Of a DNA stretch of 64,000 bases, positions 11,128-20,976 are shown one piece after another (within the stretch, counting starts at the first letter, position 1; each line of letters starts with the position of its first letter). Under the pieces are notes generated by a model. It was given only the letters and a program-made list of their open reading frames with translations, did no database searches and had not been told where the DNA came from. Source of the DNA: Lutibacter sp. A64 (GTDB lineage: Bacteria > Bacteroidota > Bacteroidia > Flavobacteriales > Flavobacteriaceae); NCBI RefSeq assembly GCF_022429565.1, contig NZ_CP092487.1, forward strand, positions 2,312,001-2,376,000, given 5' to 3'. A program made the translations under genes and the position numbers.

Positions 11128-14100
11128 ATGAAAATCATCAAACATCCTATTGTCAAAATGGCAACAAAACTGTCTGTATATCTGGCTATCTTATTCTTAG
11201 CTAATCCTATATTAGCAAATGAAACCTTTAGTCAAAGCCTTAAAAAAACAAAGATATCAATTTTAAAAACAGACGCAACACCTTTAGAGATTATAAAAGA
11301 AATTGAATCAAAAACTAATTATCACTTTGTATATGACCAATCTATTAAAACTATTGACACATTAATTAGTATCAATTCTAATAAAATATCAGTTTTAAAT
11401 ATTTTAGAACAACTATCACGTGAAGCTAGGTTAAAATTTAAGCAAATTAATTCGAGTATCTCTGTCCAAGAAATACCTAGAGTTATTAAAAAAGCTCCAG
11501 TACCAAAACTAATATCCGGTACTGTTTCTGATGAATTTGGACAAGCTTTACCTGGAGCTACTATTTTAGAAAAGGGCACTACAAATGGTGTACAATCTAA
11601 CTTTGATGGTAATTTCAATATAACAGTATCTAAAGAAGATGCAATATTAGAAATTTCATACCTTGGATTTATAGCTCAAGAAGTTGCTGTAAAAAACCAA
11701 AGCATACTTAATATAGTATTAAAAGAAGATGCTGCAAAATTAGAAGAAGTAGTTGTAACAGCACTTAATATAACTAGAGAAGAAAAATCTCTAGGATATT
11801 CTGTTGCAAATGTTGAAAGTGATGATTTAACTAAAACTGTAACTGGAAACTGGATTAATGGTATGTCTGGTAAAGTTGCAGGGTTAACTTTTGACCAAGC
11901 AGGCACAGGGCCAAGCGGCTCTGTAAGAGTTACTTTACGTGGAGATCAATCTTTAAACTATGGAAATAACGAAGCTTTATTTGTTGTTGATGGCGTTCCT
12001 ATAACATCTGGAATAACATCTACTAGAAGTGTAAGTAACTATGCGCAAGGAGATGCCCCTATCGATTACGGTAACGGTATTAGCGATATTAACCCAGATG
12101 ATATTGCTTCAGTATCTGTATTAAAAGGACCTGCAGCGGCAGCATTATATGGATCTAGAGCCGCTAACGGCGCAATTTTAATAGTTACTAAATCTGGAAA
12201 AAAAACTAAAGGAATTGGTATTACAGTAAACTCATCTGTTACTTTCGACGAAGCGGGCTATTTTCCAGATTTTCAAACTGAATATGGAAATGGTTCTGAT
12301 ATGGGACAAAATGAGTTTTCTCTTTGGGAATTAACTCCAGAGATGACTTCTGATGGAATAGCAATTCCTAGACATTATTCTAGATATACTTTTGGTGAAA
12401 AATTTGACCAAAACACATTACGTTATACATATGCTTCAAAAAATTGGGAAACAGGAGAATTTACTAAACTACCTTGGACTTATAAAGATGACTGGTATAA
12501 AGGCTTATTTCAAACAGGAATAACTAAAAGTAATACAGTTAGCATTAGTGGTAACAATGGTAAAGGAACTTCAACACGTTTTTCTATTACAGACTTTAAA
12601 AACGAATGGATATTACCTAATACAGGTTTTGATAGAAAGTCAATTTCTTTATCTCTAAACACACCAATAACTGATAGAATAAAATTAAATACAAAAGTTA
12701 ATTACACCCGTAAAGAGAGTGATAATATGCCTGGTGGTGGGTATAATGAAAACAACCCAATGTATGCTTTAACTTGGGGTTTTAATACAAATAGTATAAA
12801 TAATTGGAAAGATGAATATTTTCAAGGTAGATATAATTATGCCAATTGGTCTTCTCAGGGTTCAAATGGTCAAGGATTAGTTTTTCCTTCTTCCAGTAGT
12901 TTTAACCCTTACCGTTCTCTTTATGAAGAATTAAACACACAAGACAAACATCGTGTTTTTGGTAATATTGGTTTTAGTTTTGATTTAATGAAAGGACTTA
13001 CTTTAGATGTTAGCTCAGGCTTAGATTGGTCAGATGAATATAGAACACAACGTAGACCTTTTTATACAGCCGATTATCAAAATGGCTTTTACAGAGAACA
13101 AACTGTAAGAGTAATTGAGAATAATAATGAAGCTATGTTGCGCTTTACAAATAATGAATTAGCACAGGGTAAATTTGGTATTACAACTTTGGTAGGTGCT
13201 AATAATAGAACAAACGAATATTATAATAGTAAAATATCGTTAAGTCAGCTTGGAGAAGAAGGAATATATCATACTACAAATTTACCAACCGGTGTAATTC
13301 CTGACCCATACAATTATAGAACAAAAAAAGTTGTAAATAGTCTTTATGGATTGGCTTCTTTAAGTTGGGACAACACATATTATTTAGATATTACAGGTAG
13401 AAATGATTGGTCTAGTACACTTTCAAAAGACAATTGGTCTTTCTTTTACCCATCAGTTGCGGCTAGTATTTTAATCAACCAAATTTTTGATTTTAAATCA
13501 AACGCTCCTTGGGTTGATTTTACAAAATTACGTTTATCTTGGGCAAATGTAGGAAACGATACTTCTCCTTACTCTTTAGACCAATACTATTCTACTTCAT
13601 CATATTCGGGTGGATATACTTTACCTGGCACAATTCCAGATCCATTAATTCAACCTGAAAATGTAGAAAGTTGGGAAACTGGTTTAGAAGCCAAATTGTT
13701 TAAAAATAGAATTTCTTTTGATGTCACCTTGTATCATTCTTCTACAACAAATCAAATTGTTTCTGTTGGTGTAGATCAAATCACAGGTGCAACAGGCTTA
13801 AAAATTAATGCAGGTGAAATTACCAATCAGGGTATAGAAGTTTCTGCTCATTTTGTTCCTATTAGAAGTAAAGATTTTGAATGGTCTATCGATGCTACTT
13901 GGTCAAAAAATAAAAATAAATTAGTTAGCTTACAAGATGGATGGGACCCTAACGAACCACTTCAAACAGATATGGGAACCACTATTGGAAGTAGAGTTTA
14001 TGTTTATTCTTATGTTGGTGAAGAAATGCACCAAATATACGGCCGAGGATTTCAAAGAGCTCCAGAAGGTTCAACATATATAGATGAAAATGGTAATGAA

Positions 14101-14742
14101 GCAGATGCCTCAGGAATGCATCTAGTAAATTCAAATGGTTATCCTATTCTTGATGAATCACCTGACAAAAAAATTGGTAGTGTTAACCCAGATTGGAGAG
14201 GTGGTTTTATTCAACGTTTTAGATATAAAAACATTTCATTAAGTGCTAATTTCACTGGTCAATTAGGAGGTCACACTTATTCGGTAACCAATTTTGCACT
14301 TTCATATCAAGGTAAGCTTAAAAATTCGTTAGAAGGTAGATACGATGGACTAGTTCATGAAGGCGTAAATGCAATTACAAATGAAGATGGAACAACATCA
14401 TATACCCAAAACACTACTGTAACCAATAGCATACAAACTTACTACAATTCTTATATTTGGAACAGAAACAACACTGAAACGAATACTTTTAGTAATTCTT
14501 ATTTAAAACTAAAAGAACTGCGTATTGATTATAAATTACCTCAAGAAATTTTGAAAAAAACAGGATTTTTAAACGATTTAAGTATAGGGGTTTATGCTAC
14601 AAATTTATTTTCAATTACAGATTTCCCACAATATGATCCAGAAACAGGTATGTTAAATGGTTCTAATATTTATAAAGGTATTGAAACTATGTCTTTTCCA
14701 ATGACAAGATCTTACGGTTTTAACGCAAAATTTTCATTCTAA
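11128..14742 (+). CDS. SusC/RagA TonB-dependent receptor with N-terminal STN signalling domain
   Basis: Outer-membrane transporter that also acts as the sensor for the FecI/FecR pair upstream. After a signal peptide (about residues 1-31, ending near ILANETFSQ) comes an STN (secretin/TonB N-terminal) domain at about 40-115 (DATPLEIIKEIESKTNYHFV, ISVLNILEQLSREA). A carboxypeptidase-D-like domain follows at about 128-210 (ISGTVSDEFGQALPGATI), then VVVTALNITREEKSLGYSV, the plug (about 225-350, with SVSVLKGPAAAALYGSRAAN) and a large beta-barrel. The C-terminus (SYGFNAKFSF) ends in the expected Phe. At 1204 residues it is longer than the first SusC would be, because of the STN domain. The SusD-like partner starts 12 bp after its stop. 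Substrate unknown; the neighbouring phosphoesterases suggest something phosphorylated. Confidence 0.95.
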   Translation: MKIIKHPIVKMATKLSVYLAILFLANPILANETFSQSLKKTKISILKTDATPLEIIKEIESKTNYHFVYDQSIKTIDTLISINSNKISVLNILEQLSREARLKFKQINSSISVQEIPRVIKKAPVPKLISGTVSDEFGQALPGATILEKGTTNGVQSNFDGNFNITVSKEDAILEISYLGFIAQEVAVKNQSILNIVLKEDAAKLEEVVVTALNITREEKSLGYSVANVESDDLTKTVTGNWINGMSGKVAGLTFDQAGTGPSGSVRVTLRGDQSLNYGNNEALFVVDGVPITSGITSTRSVSNYAQGDAPIDYGNGISDINPDDIASVSVLKGPAAAALYGSRAANGAILIVTKSGKKTKGIGITVNSSVTFDEAGYFPDFQTEYGNGSDMGQNEFSLWELTPEMTSDGIAIPRHYSRYTFGEKFDQNTLRYTYASKNWETGEFTKLPWTYKDDWYKGLFQTGITKSNTVSISGNNGKGTSTRFSITDFKNEWILPNTGFDRKSISLSLNTPITDRIKLNTKVNYTRKESDNMPGGGYNENNPMYALTWGFNTNSINNWKDEYFQGRYNYANWSSQGSNGQGLVFPSSSSFNPYRSLYEELNTQDKHRVFGNIGFSFDLMKGLTLDVSSGLDWSDEYRTQRRPFYTADYQNGFYREQTVRVIENNNEAMLRFTNNELAQGKFGITTLVGANNRTNEYYNSKISLSQLGEEGIYHTTNLPTGVIPDPYNYRTKKVVNSLYGLASLSWDNTYYLDITGRNDWSSTLSKDNWSFFYPSVAASILINQIFDFKSNAPWVDFTKLRLSWANVGNDTSPYSLDQYYSTSSYSGGYTLPGTIPDPLIQPENVESWETGLEAKLFKNRISFDVTLYHSSTTNQIVSVGVDQITGATGLKINAGEITNQGIEVSAHFVPIRSKDFEWSIDATWSKNKNKLVSLQDGWDPNEPLQTDMGTTIGSRVYVYSYVGEEMHQIYGRGFQRAPEGSTYIDENGNEADASGMHLVNSNGYPILDESPDKKIGSVNPDWRGGFIQRFRYKNISLSANFTGQLGGHTYSVTNFALSYQGKLKNSLEGRYDGLVHEGVNAITNEDGTTSYTQNTTVTNSIQTYYNSYIWNRNNTETNTFSNSYLKLKELRIDYKLPQEILKKTGFLNDLSIGVYATNLFSITDFPQYDPETGMLNGSNIYKGIETMSFPMTRSYGFNAKFSF

Positions 14743-14754
14743 TATAATCAAGAA

Positions 14755-16323
14755 ATGAACAAATTAAAAATAGTGATAGCAACAAGTTTACTTGCAGTTT
14801 TTATAAATGCATGTACAAACGATTTTGAAGATATAAACACAAACCCAAACACCACTAATGTAGGTCAAATACAAGCAAGTGGTATGTTTGAACCTTTACT
14901 ATATAATGGTGCTAAATTCTGGCAAAATTACACCTGGTATTGGAACAATGAACTTATTCAATTTACAGCCTTTACAGGTGGAACTACAAGGCAAGAGCAC
15001 CGCTACTTTATTAGCGATGGAAATTGGCAAAGTGTATGGAATGCCTACAGTCGCTATGGTAATAATGTTTCTCACATGTACGATTTAAGTATTGAAGAAC
15101 AAAACCTTGCTTTAGAAGCAATTGCGCTTACTCTAAAGGTTTTATATATGTCTAACCTTACTGATATATTTGGAGACATACCATATTCTGAAGCATTTAC
15201 AGCCCGTAAACTTAATGGTACAACCAAACCAAAATTTGAAACACAAAAAGAAGTTTACGAACAAATGTTTGCCGATTTAATAGAAGCCAATTCAATATAT
15301 TTAACAAAACCTGTTTTTGTTAAACCTTCTTTAGATGGTATGTATGGAGGGTCTATAGAAAAATGGCAAAAATTCAACAACTCGCTATACCTTCGCTTAT
15401 TAATGAGAGTAAGCGGAAGAAGCGAAATGAATTCTGGGGCAAAAATCTCAGAAATATTAAATAATCCTTCAACATATCCTATTTTCACATCTAATGCCGA
15501 TAATGCAACTGTAGTATTCTCTGGTAGCGACCCTTATAGAAGTCAATTTGCAGATACAAACGAAGGAAGTTTTACCAGCTCTGGAAGAAAATTAACAGAA
15601 CAGCTTATTAAAATGACTGTGTTAACTGATAGCAACAATAACGAAATATTTACCGACCCTCGTTTATCAATTATTGGTAAAAAAAACACCAATATAAATG
15701 TTAATCCAAATAATATATGGAAAGGTACCATAGCTGGTTGTACAGAACAAGATCAAAGTGAAGCAGACCGTGGAAGTTCTTGGTTAAACACAGCTGTATT
15801 AGGTAGAGTAGATACTCCGGGAACCTTTATGGATTACGCCGAAGTTCAATTTATTTTAGCTGAAGCGACTTTAAAAGAATTAATTTCTGGAGGAGAATCT
15901 TCTGCAAAATTATATTATGAAAAAGGAGTTACAGCTTCTGTTGAAAAATGGGCTGAACTTGGACAATTCAGTGAAATACCTGTTACTATTAACGAAACAG
16001 ATATCTCAGCTTTACTTGAGTCTGATCTAGCTTCATGGGATAAATCTACTAATAAAAATGAGTTGATTGGTAACCAGAAATACTTGGCTTTATTTTGGAT
16101 TGGTATGGAAGCTTACCATGAATATAGAAGAACAAACTACCCTAAATTAACCATTGGAGAAGGAACCGTATTTAATGATTACATCTTACCAACAAGATTT
16201 GCATACCCAACAACAACTTTAGCCACTAATGCAGTTAACTCTGAAGAAGCTATAAATAACATGGGAGGGAATGACATGAAAACCCCTATTTGGTGGAGTA
16301 AACAAGCTATTGGAGGTAACTAA
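14755..16323 (+). CDS. SusD-like (SusD_2 type) surface lipoprotein
   Basis: Substrate-binding partner of the STN-SusC. The signal peptide ends in a lipobox-like FINAC (Cys20), followed by TNDFEDINTNPNTTN, the opening typical of the SusD-like_2 branch that pairs with this SusC subtype. Helical-repeat motifs include LALEAIALTLKVLYMSNLTD and DIFGDIPYSEAF in the N-terminal half. YAEVQFILAEATLKE and NQKYLALFWIGMEAYHEYRR lie towards the C-terminus. The end, NMGGNDMKTPIWWS, is also usual for the group. Length, 522 residues, is normal. It lies 12 bp after SusC and 14 bp before the BACON gene, so all three are one operon. Confidence 0.92.
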   Translation: MNKLKIVIATSLLAVFINACTNDFEDINTNPNTTNVGQIQASGMFEPLLYNGAKFWQNYTWYWNNELIQFTAFTGGTTRQEHRYFISDGNWQSVWNAYSRYGNNVSHMYDLSIEEQNLALEAIALTLKVLYMSNLTDIFGDIPYSEAFTARKLNGTTKPKFETQKEVYEQMFADLIEANSIYLTKPVFVKPSLDGMYGGSIEKWQKFNNSLYLRLLMRVSGRSEMNSGAKISEILNNPSTYPIFTSNADNATVVFSGSDPYRSQFADTNEGSFTSSGRKLTEQLIKMTVLTDSNNNEIFTDPRLSIIGKKNTNINVNPNNIWKGTIAGCTEQDQSEADRGSSWLNTAVLGRVDTPGTFMDYAEVQFILAEATLKELISGGESSAKLYYEKGVTASVEKWAELGQFSEIPVTINETDISALLESDLASWDKSTNKNELIGNQKYLALFWIGMEAYHEYRRTNYPKLTIGEGTVFNDYILPTRFAYPTTTLATNAVNSEEAINNMGGNDMKTPIWWSKQAIGGN

Positions 16324-16337
16324 AAAATAAAAAAACG

Positions 16338-17570
16338 ATGAACACAAATAAGATATTTAATTTAAGAGAAAAATTAAAATTGGTATTTATACTATCAATT
16401 TTTTGCATAGGAATATTTAGTTCTTGTACTAAAGATGAAAATGAATTACCTGAAGAAGCTTATTTTCTAATTGAAGAAAATCCTACAGGAATTTTAGCAG
16501 ATACCCAAGGAATTACCCAAAGTTATGTTGTAAGATCTAATAGACCTTGGAAAATAAAACCTGAACAAGAAATAAATTGGGTAAAAGTTTTCCCTAACGA
16601 AGGTGAAGATGACGGTATTTTTAAATTTATTATAGATGAAAATATAACGTTTGATGCTAGAAATATTAACTATTCATTTATTGTTGATGGTACTGAGCAA
16701 CCTGTTCTATTTAGAGTTGAGCAAGTTGCAAATATTCCATTTATTGTGGTTGATGAATCTGAAAGTGGCGTTTCAATACCTTCAGCACAAACCAATTTTT
16801 CTATTAATGTAAAAGCTAATGTTGAATGGACATATACTTTAAGTGATAGTAGTTGGCTTTCTGAAAATACCATCTCAGAAAATGAGCTTACAATAAACGC
16901 AGAAAAAAACAAAGGTGAAACCCGCTCAACAACATTAACAATTAATTCTATAGAATACCCAAATTTAAATAAAGAAATTACCATTACTCAATCTTCTGGA
17001 AATGTTATTTTAGAAGAAAATTTTGATTGGTTAAACTACGGAAGTACTATTTTTTATACTTACTCTGGAGAAGTTAGAATGGATACTTGGACTATTGATG
17101 AAATGAATAATGGTTGGAATAGTACTGAAAATGTAGATTCAAGTAACCAAAAAGTGGTATATGCCCGTACAGGATTTTTAAAACTAGGTAAAACAGGATA
17201 TGGAGGAGATTTAATTTCACCCTTTCTTACAGAATTAGAAGAACCAACAAACTTACTAGTAACTTTTAAAGCAGTTCCTTATCAAACTAAAGCTGGCACA
17301 CAAGACGACAATACATTAAGAGTTAGTGTAATTGGCCCTGGTGCAACAAGTGTAAATTCAATTACAATTGATAATTGGCCAGATTATGAAACAGACCCTA
17401 ACTGCACTACTATATGGCAAGACGAGGCTTCAAATTACCAGTTTACTATTACTGGCGCTACTGCAGAAACACAAATAAAATTTTTAGGAGGTGATTATTA
17501 CTTAAAAGACATTGGAAAAGGCAAAAACCGAATTTTTCTAGATGAAATTAAAGTGAAAATTATAGAGTAA
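16338..17570 (+). CDS. BACON-domain lipoprotein with C-terminal lectin-like domain
   Basis: Probable surface glycan-binding accessory protein of the second locus. The signal peptide ends in lipobox FSSC (Cys30). Two BACON-like beta-sandwich domains follow, about residues 48-132 (SYVVRSNRPWKIKPEQEINW) and 138-222 (NFSINVKANVEWTYTLSDSS, SSTLTI-type strands, KEITITQSSG). BACON (Bacteroidetes-associated carbohydrate-binding often N-terminal) domains usually act as spacers or binders. The last 185 residues (from VILEENFDW) look like a jelly-roll fold of the kind found in secreted Bacteroidota proteins; no catalytic motif is seen. It is 14 bp after the SusD-like gene and 17 bp before the phosphoesterase gene. 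Its ligand is unknown. Confidence 0.75.
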   Translation: MNTNKIFNLREKLKLVFILSIFCIGIFSSCTKDENELPEEAYFLIEENPTGILADTQGITQSYVVRSNRPWKIKPEQEINWVKVFPNEGEDDGIFKFIIDENITFDARNINYSFIVDGTEQPVLFRVEQVANIPFIVVDESESGVSIPSAQTNFSINVKANVEWTYTLSDSSWLSENTISENELTINAEKNKGETRSTTLTINSIEYPNLNKEITITQSSGNVILEENFDWLNYGSTIFYTYSGEVRMDTWTIDEMNNGWNSTENVDSSNQKVVYARTGFLKLGKTGYGGDLISPFLTELEEPTNLLVTFKAVPYQTKAGTQDDNTLRVSVIGPGATSVNSITIDNWPDYETDPNCTTIWQDEASNYQFTITGATAETQIKFLGGDYYLKDIGKGKNRIFLDEIKVKIIE

Positions 17571-17587
17571 TAAATAACTATTTTAAA

Positions 17588-19564
17588 ATGAAACAAACAC
17601 GAAGAAAATTTATTAAAATAGGTGGTTTAACTACTGTTGCTAGTTTAAGCGGAATAGGACTCACTTTTGCTAGCTGCCAAGACGATACAGAGCTTGAAAT
17701 TAATGACTTTATTATAACTGGAGTTTCTATTCCCTCGAGTATTGATATTGCAATCGGAGAACCTGTAGTGCTAACCGGCAAAGGTTTTGTAATAAATGAC
17801 CAAATAGAGTTAAAATCATCAATAAATTCTGACATTATTTACACTGCTAATATTATAGATGTAACAGATAAAACAGGAACCTTTATTATTCCTGATGATT
17901 TTTCTACAGGAAATTATAGCATTAGAGTTATAAGAGGTGAAAAAAATCTTCTTTTAGGAAGTTTACTATTTAATCTAGTAACCAACGTTACTATTCCTGA
18001 TATAGAAGGCATGACAATAAAAGGTGTTGTTTATTCAGATGGAAAAGGCATTTCAGGAGTTACTGTTTCTGACGGGCAAGAAGTTACCATTACAGATAAT
18101 GAAGGCGTATACTACCTATCTTCACTTAAAAAAACAGGTTTTGTATTTATTTCTATACCTGGAAATTTTGAAGTTACAGCAATAGGTAATTCTCCACAAT
18201 TTTTTAAACGATTAAGTAATAATACAACTATTGTTGAACAAAAAGATTTTTCTTTAATTAAAGTAGACAATCAAAAACATGTTGTAATACCTATGGCCGA
18301 TTGGCATTTGGCAAATCGCAATAATGATACCGATCAATATACTAATAAAGTAGTACCCGATGTAAATGCAACTATTGATAAATATAAGGCTGATGGAACA
18401 AAAGTATATGCCTTAACATTAGGCGACTTAACTTGGGACCTATATTGGTACAAAAATAATTTTGGACTTAATGAATACATACCTTATATGAATATGTTAA
18501 ATTGTCCTGTTTTTAATTTAATAGGAAACCATGATTATGATCCTTATTATGCAAATGATTGGGAAGCTGAAAATAAGTTTAGAGACATTTTAGGACCAAC
18601 ATATTATTCATTTAACTTAGGTGATATACATTATGTTGTATTAGATGATGTTGAATATATTAATACAGGAGGATCTATAGGAACAGTTGGTAACCGGAAC
18701 TATAATTACACCATTAATTTAGAACAAATAAAATGGTTAAAAAAAGATCTAGAAGCCATTATTGATAAAACCACACCAATAGTATTAGCAATGCACACCC
18801 CTTTATACAAAAGGCCTAGCGTAGATTCTAATGGCGATCAGGTTAATGAGATATACTTAAATAATGGTAATGAACTAATTGAAATTCTTAAGGGCTTTTC
18901 AAAAGTTAATATCTTAACAGGACATCTTCATGAAAACTACAGAGTTGAAGAAGAAATTAATTTAATGGAACATAATACTGCAGCAATTTGCGCTACTTGG
19001 TGGTGGACAGGTAAAAATGGTTATGCTGACAACCATATTTGTAAAGATGGAAGTCCTGGCGGATACAGTATTTGGAATATAAATGGAAGAGATATACAAT
19101 GGAAATACAAAGGCATTGGTTATAGTGAAAATTATCAATTTCGTACTTATGATTTAAATACTGTACATATTACTGCTGATAGTTTTGCACCTCAATCAAC
19201 AGATGCTGAATTGTCTGTTTATTCTGATTCCTATTCTCAAAAAAATTCAAACAATGAAGCTTTAATCAATATCTGGTCTTATGAAAAAGATTGGAAAATT
19301 GAGGTTACTGAAAATGGTAATACTCTAAATGTTACAAGAATAAATGCAAAAGACCCGCTACATATTATTTCTTACGAAGCTTTACGTCTAAACAATGGGG
19401 CAACACCTACATCTGCCTTTGTAACCAGTAAAACCTCACACATATTTAAAGTAAAAGCATCTGCTTCTGAAACTACTTTAGAAATTAAGGTAACAGATAA
19501 TTTTGGAAATGTATATACTGAAAGTATGATACGTCCCAAAGCATTTTCTTTAGATATTAATTAA
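17588..19564 (+). CDS. Tat-exported calcineurin-like metallophosphoesterase
   Basis: Two-metal phosphoesterase that hydrolyses phosphate mono- or diesters outside the cytoplasm. The N-terminus has a twin-arginine signal (TRRKFIK) followed by lipobox FASC, so it is probably a Tat-exported lipoprotein. Domains in order: an IPT/TIG-like beta domain (about 40-130); a MetallophosN-type domain (about 140-225, MTIKGVVYSDGKGISGVTVS); the catalytic domain (about 232-450); and a MetallophosC-type domain (about 470-655). The metal ligands are all visible: DWH (Asp238, His240), GDLTWD (Asp280), GNHD (Asn314, His315), AMHTP and GHLHEN. The extra N-terminal IPT-like domain is less usual and may bind the substrate. 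It is the last gene before the terminator at 19569. The natural substrate is unknown. Confidence 0.88.
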   Translation: MKQTRRKFIKIGGLTTVASLSGIGLTFASCQDDTELEINDFIITGVSIPSSIDIAIGEPVVLTGKGFVINDQIELKSSINSDIIYTANIIDVTDKTGTFIIPDDFSTGNYSIRVIRGEKNLLLGSLLFNLVTNVTIPDIEGMTIKGVVYSDGKGISGVTVSDGQEVTITDNEGVYYLSSLKKTGFVFISIPGNFEVTAIGNSPQFFKRLSNNTTIVEQKDFSLIKVDNQKHVVIPMADWHLANRNNDTDQYTNKVVPDVNATIDKYKADGTKVYALTLGDLTWDLYWYKNNFGLNEYIPYMNMLNCPVFNLIGNHDYDPYYANDWEAENKFRDILGPTYYSFNLGDIHYVVLDDVEYINTGGSIGTVGNRNYNYTINLEQIKWLKKDLEAIIDKTTPIVLAMHTPLYKRPSVDSNGDQVNEIYLNNGNELIEILKGFSKVNILTGHLHENYRVEEEINLMEHNTAAICATWWWTGKNGYADNHICKDGSPGGYSIWNINGRDIQWKYKGIGYSENYQFRTYDLNTVHITADSFAPQSTDAELSVYSDSYSQKNSNNEALINIWSYEKDWKIEVTENGNTLNVTRINAKDPLHIISYEALRLNNGATPTSAFVTSKTSHIFKVKASASETTLEIKVTDNFGNVYTESMIRPKAFSLDIN

Positions 19565-19568
19565 CTAT

Positions 19569-19612
19569 TAAAATAGATGTTTAAAATTCATTTTTTTAAC
19601 ATCTATTTTATC
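19569..19612 (+). terminator. Likely terminator after the metallophosphoesterase gene
   Basis: A perfect 13-bp stem (19569-19581 with 19598-19610, core AATAGATGTT/AACATCTATT) lies 5 bp after the stop codon. The stem is AT-rich and the T-run after it is short, so termination may be partial. The GDPD gene downstream could receive some readthrough. Confidence 0.55.
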
Positions 19613-19666
19613 TAAAAAATTTTTAATTGTATTTATCAACAATAAATACTTATAATAAATAAACGA

Positions 19667-20442
19667 ATGATATCATTTTTTTTTAATCTTAGAAATAGGA
19701 TTACAGCTATAGCCTTTTTACTTTTATTCCTAAGTTGTAACACAAATACAAGTAATAAAAACCCTATAATTGCTCATAGAGGTGCTTGGAAACTTGACAA
19801 GCTACCCGAAAATTCTATAGCCTCTCTAAAAAATGCTATGGATCAGAATTCGATGTACATCTAACAAAAGATAATATTATGGTAGTTAACCATGATAATG
19901 ATTATATGGGTCTTGACATTGAAAGTTCTACCTACCAAGAACTAATAGCTTATAAACTTTCTAACGGTGAACAGTTACCAACATTAAAAAATTATTTAAA
20001 AGTTGGTCTTAAACAAAATAAGACAAAACTAATTTTAGAAATAAAATCTGCCCCTTCAGGAGTAGAAAGAACATTACAATTAACTAGAATGGCTGTGGAA
20101 TTAGTTCATAATTTAAATGGCCAATCTATGGTTGAATATATATGTTTTAATTACGATGCTGGGCAGTTAATTAATAAATTAGACCCAAATGCCAAAATAG
20201 CTTATCTAAACGGCGATAAAAGTCCTGAAGAAGTTTTAAAAGCTGGTTATACTGGTATAAATTACAATTACAAAGTATATCAAAAAAATTCAACTTGGAT
20301 TAAAAAAGCTCAAGATTTAGGACTAACTACCAATTCTTGGACCGTTAATAAAGAAGAAGATATGGAGCAGTTATTAAAACAAAAGATAAATTACATTACG
20401 ACAAACGAACCTGAATTACTTTTTCGAGTATTGAACAATTAA
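19667..20442 (+). pseudogene. Glycerophosphodiester phosphodiesterase (GDPD), broken by a frameshift
   Basis: GDPD-family enzymes split glycerophosphodiesters into glycerol-3-phosphate and an alcohol. The first frame (19667-19864) carries a lipoprotein signal (LLFLSC) and the catalytic HRGAWKLDKLPENSIASLKN. The second frame, from about 19841, carries the metal-binding EFDVHLTKDN followed by MVVNHD and the rest of the barrel (LPTLKNYLKVG, LILEIKS, GINYNYKV, TNSWTVNKEEDMEQLL). Between the AMD and EFDV parts about half a dozen residues normal in the family (ending in a Gly-Ser before EFD) are missing and the frame changes. So a short deletion of a length not divisible by three has occurred near 19840-19845. 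No single open frame contains both halves. Everything else is intact, so the break is recent or is a sequencing error. It follows the phosphoesterase and fits a phosphodiester-scavenging locus. Confidence 0.85.
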
Positions 20443-20496
20443 TAAATCAAAAACAGCAATCTTAAAAGTATAAAGACTCATATTAATAGGATAAAA

Positions 20497-20535
20497 AAAA
20501 GACAACCAGATAAAAAATCCAATTGTCTTTTCTTA
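20497..20535. terminator. Bidirectional terminator between converging genes
   Basis: Stem AAAAGACAA (20497-20505) with TTGTCTTTT (20523-20531). On the minus strand the stem is followed by a run of eight T, which is ideal for the adhesin-operon and susD-stub transcripts. On the plus strand a shorter T-rich tail follows, serving the GDPD side. Confidence 0.65.
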
Positions 20536-20630
20536 ATTTAACCAAACAAAAATCTTATTAAATTTTACAGTTTCAGTATTTTTAAAAACAAGCATTACCA
20601 CTTAGGTATGCTTGTTATATTATTTATATT

Positions 20631-20976
20631 TTAATTAATATCATGCGGGCCTTCATTTGCAGAAGTTGGCCAACCTGGGTTTTGATAAACAGGCGAGCTA
20701 CTTACATCATTATTTTCTGAAGTAATTAAAAAATGTTGCATTGCAATTGGTTTTAAATAATGCGCCATTGCCCAAGAATATCCATCATATACCAATTCAT
20801 TTCCTGTTTTTTCATAAGGTCTTAAATATTCACTACGTGACGGTGCTGATACATTTGCAGAACTTGAACCGTAAGTTAAATCTGAATACCATTCTTGCAT
20901 TGGCCCCCAAAGTTTAAAACCTTCAATATGATAAGGATTTGTAGCTAGTTGATCCATAGATCTCCAACGTTTTAAA
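20631..20976 (-). pseudogene. C-terminal remnant of a SusD/RagB gene
   Basis: About 115 residues that match the end of a SusD-family protein: LKRWRSMDQLATNPYHIEGF, then SEYLRPYEKTGNELVYDGY, and the characteristic finish HYLKPIAMQHFLIT...VYQNPGW. The first roughly 400 residues, the signal peptide and any SusC partner are absent. The remnant starts directly at a 23-bp copy of an IS3-family terminal repeat (20977-20999), and the frame happens to stay open through that scar. The natural C-terminus is intact. It is therefore a gene cut by insertion followed by deletion, left in the 3' tail of the OmpA transcript. The Met codon at 20957 is internal and need not be used. Confidence 0.75.

Noticed and set aside
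19840-19864. Programmed frameshift in the GDPD gene
   Set aside because: No slippery heptamer or following structure is seen, and conserved residues are missing at the junction, so damage is the simpler reading.
20457-20630. tRNA or small RNA gene in the gap between GDPD and the SusD stub
   Set aside because: No cloverleaf or conserved RNA motif could be made out; only the terminator stem is visible. No tRNA or rRNA gene was seen anywhere in the window.
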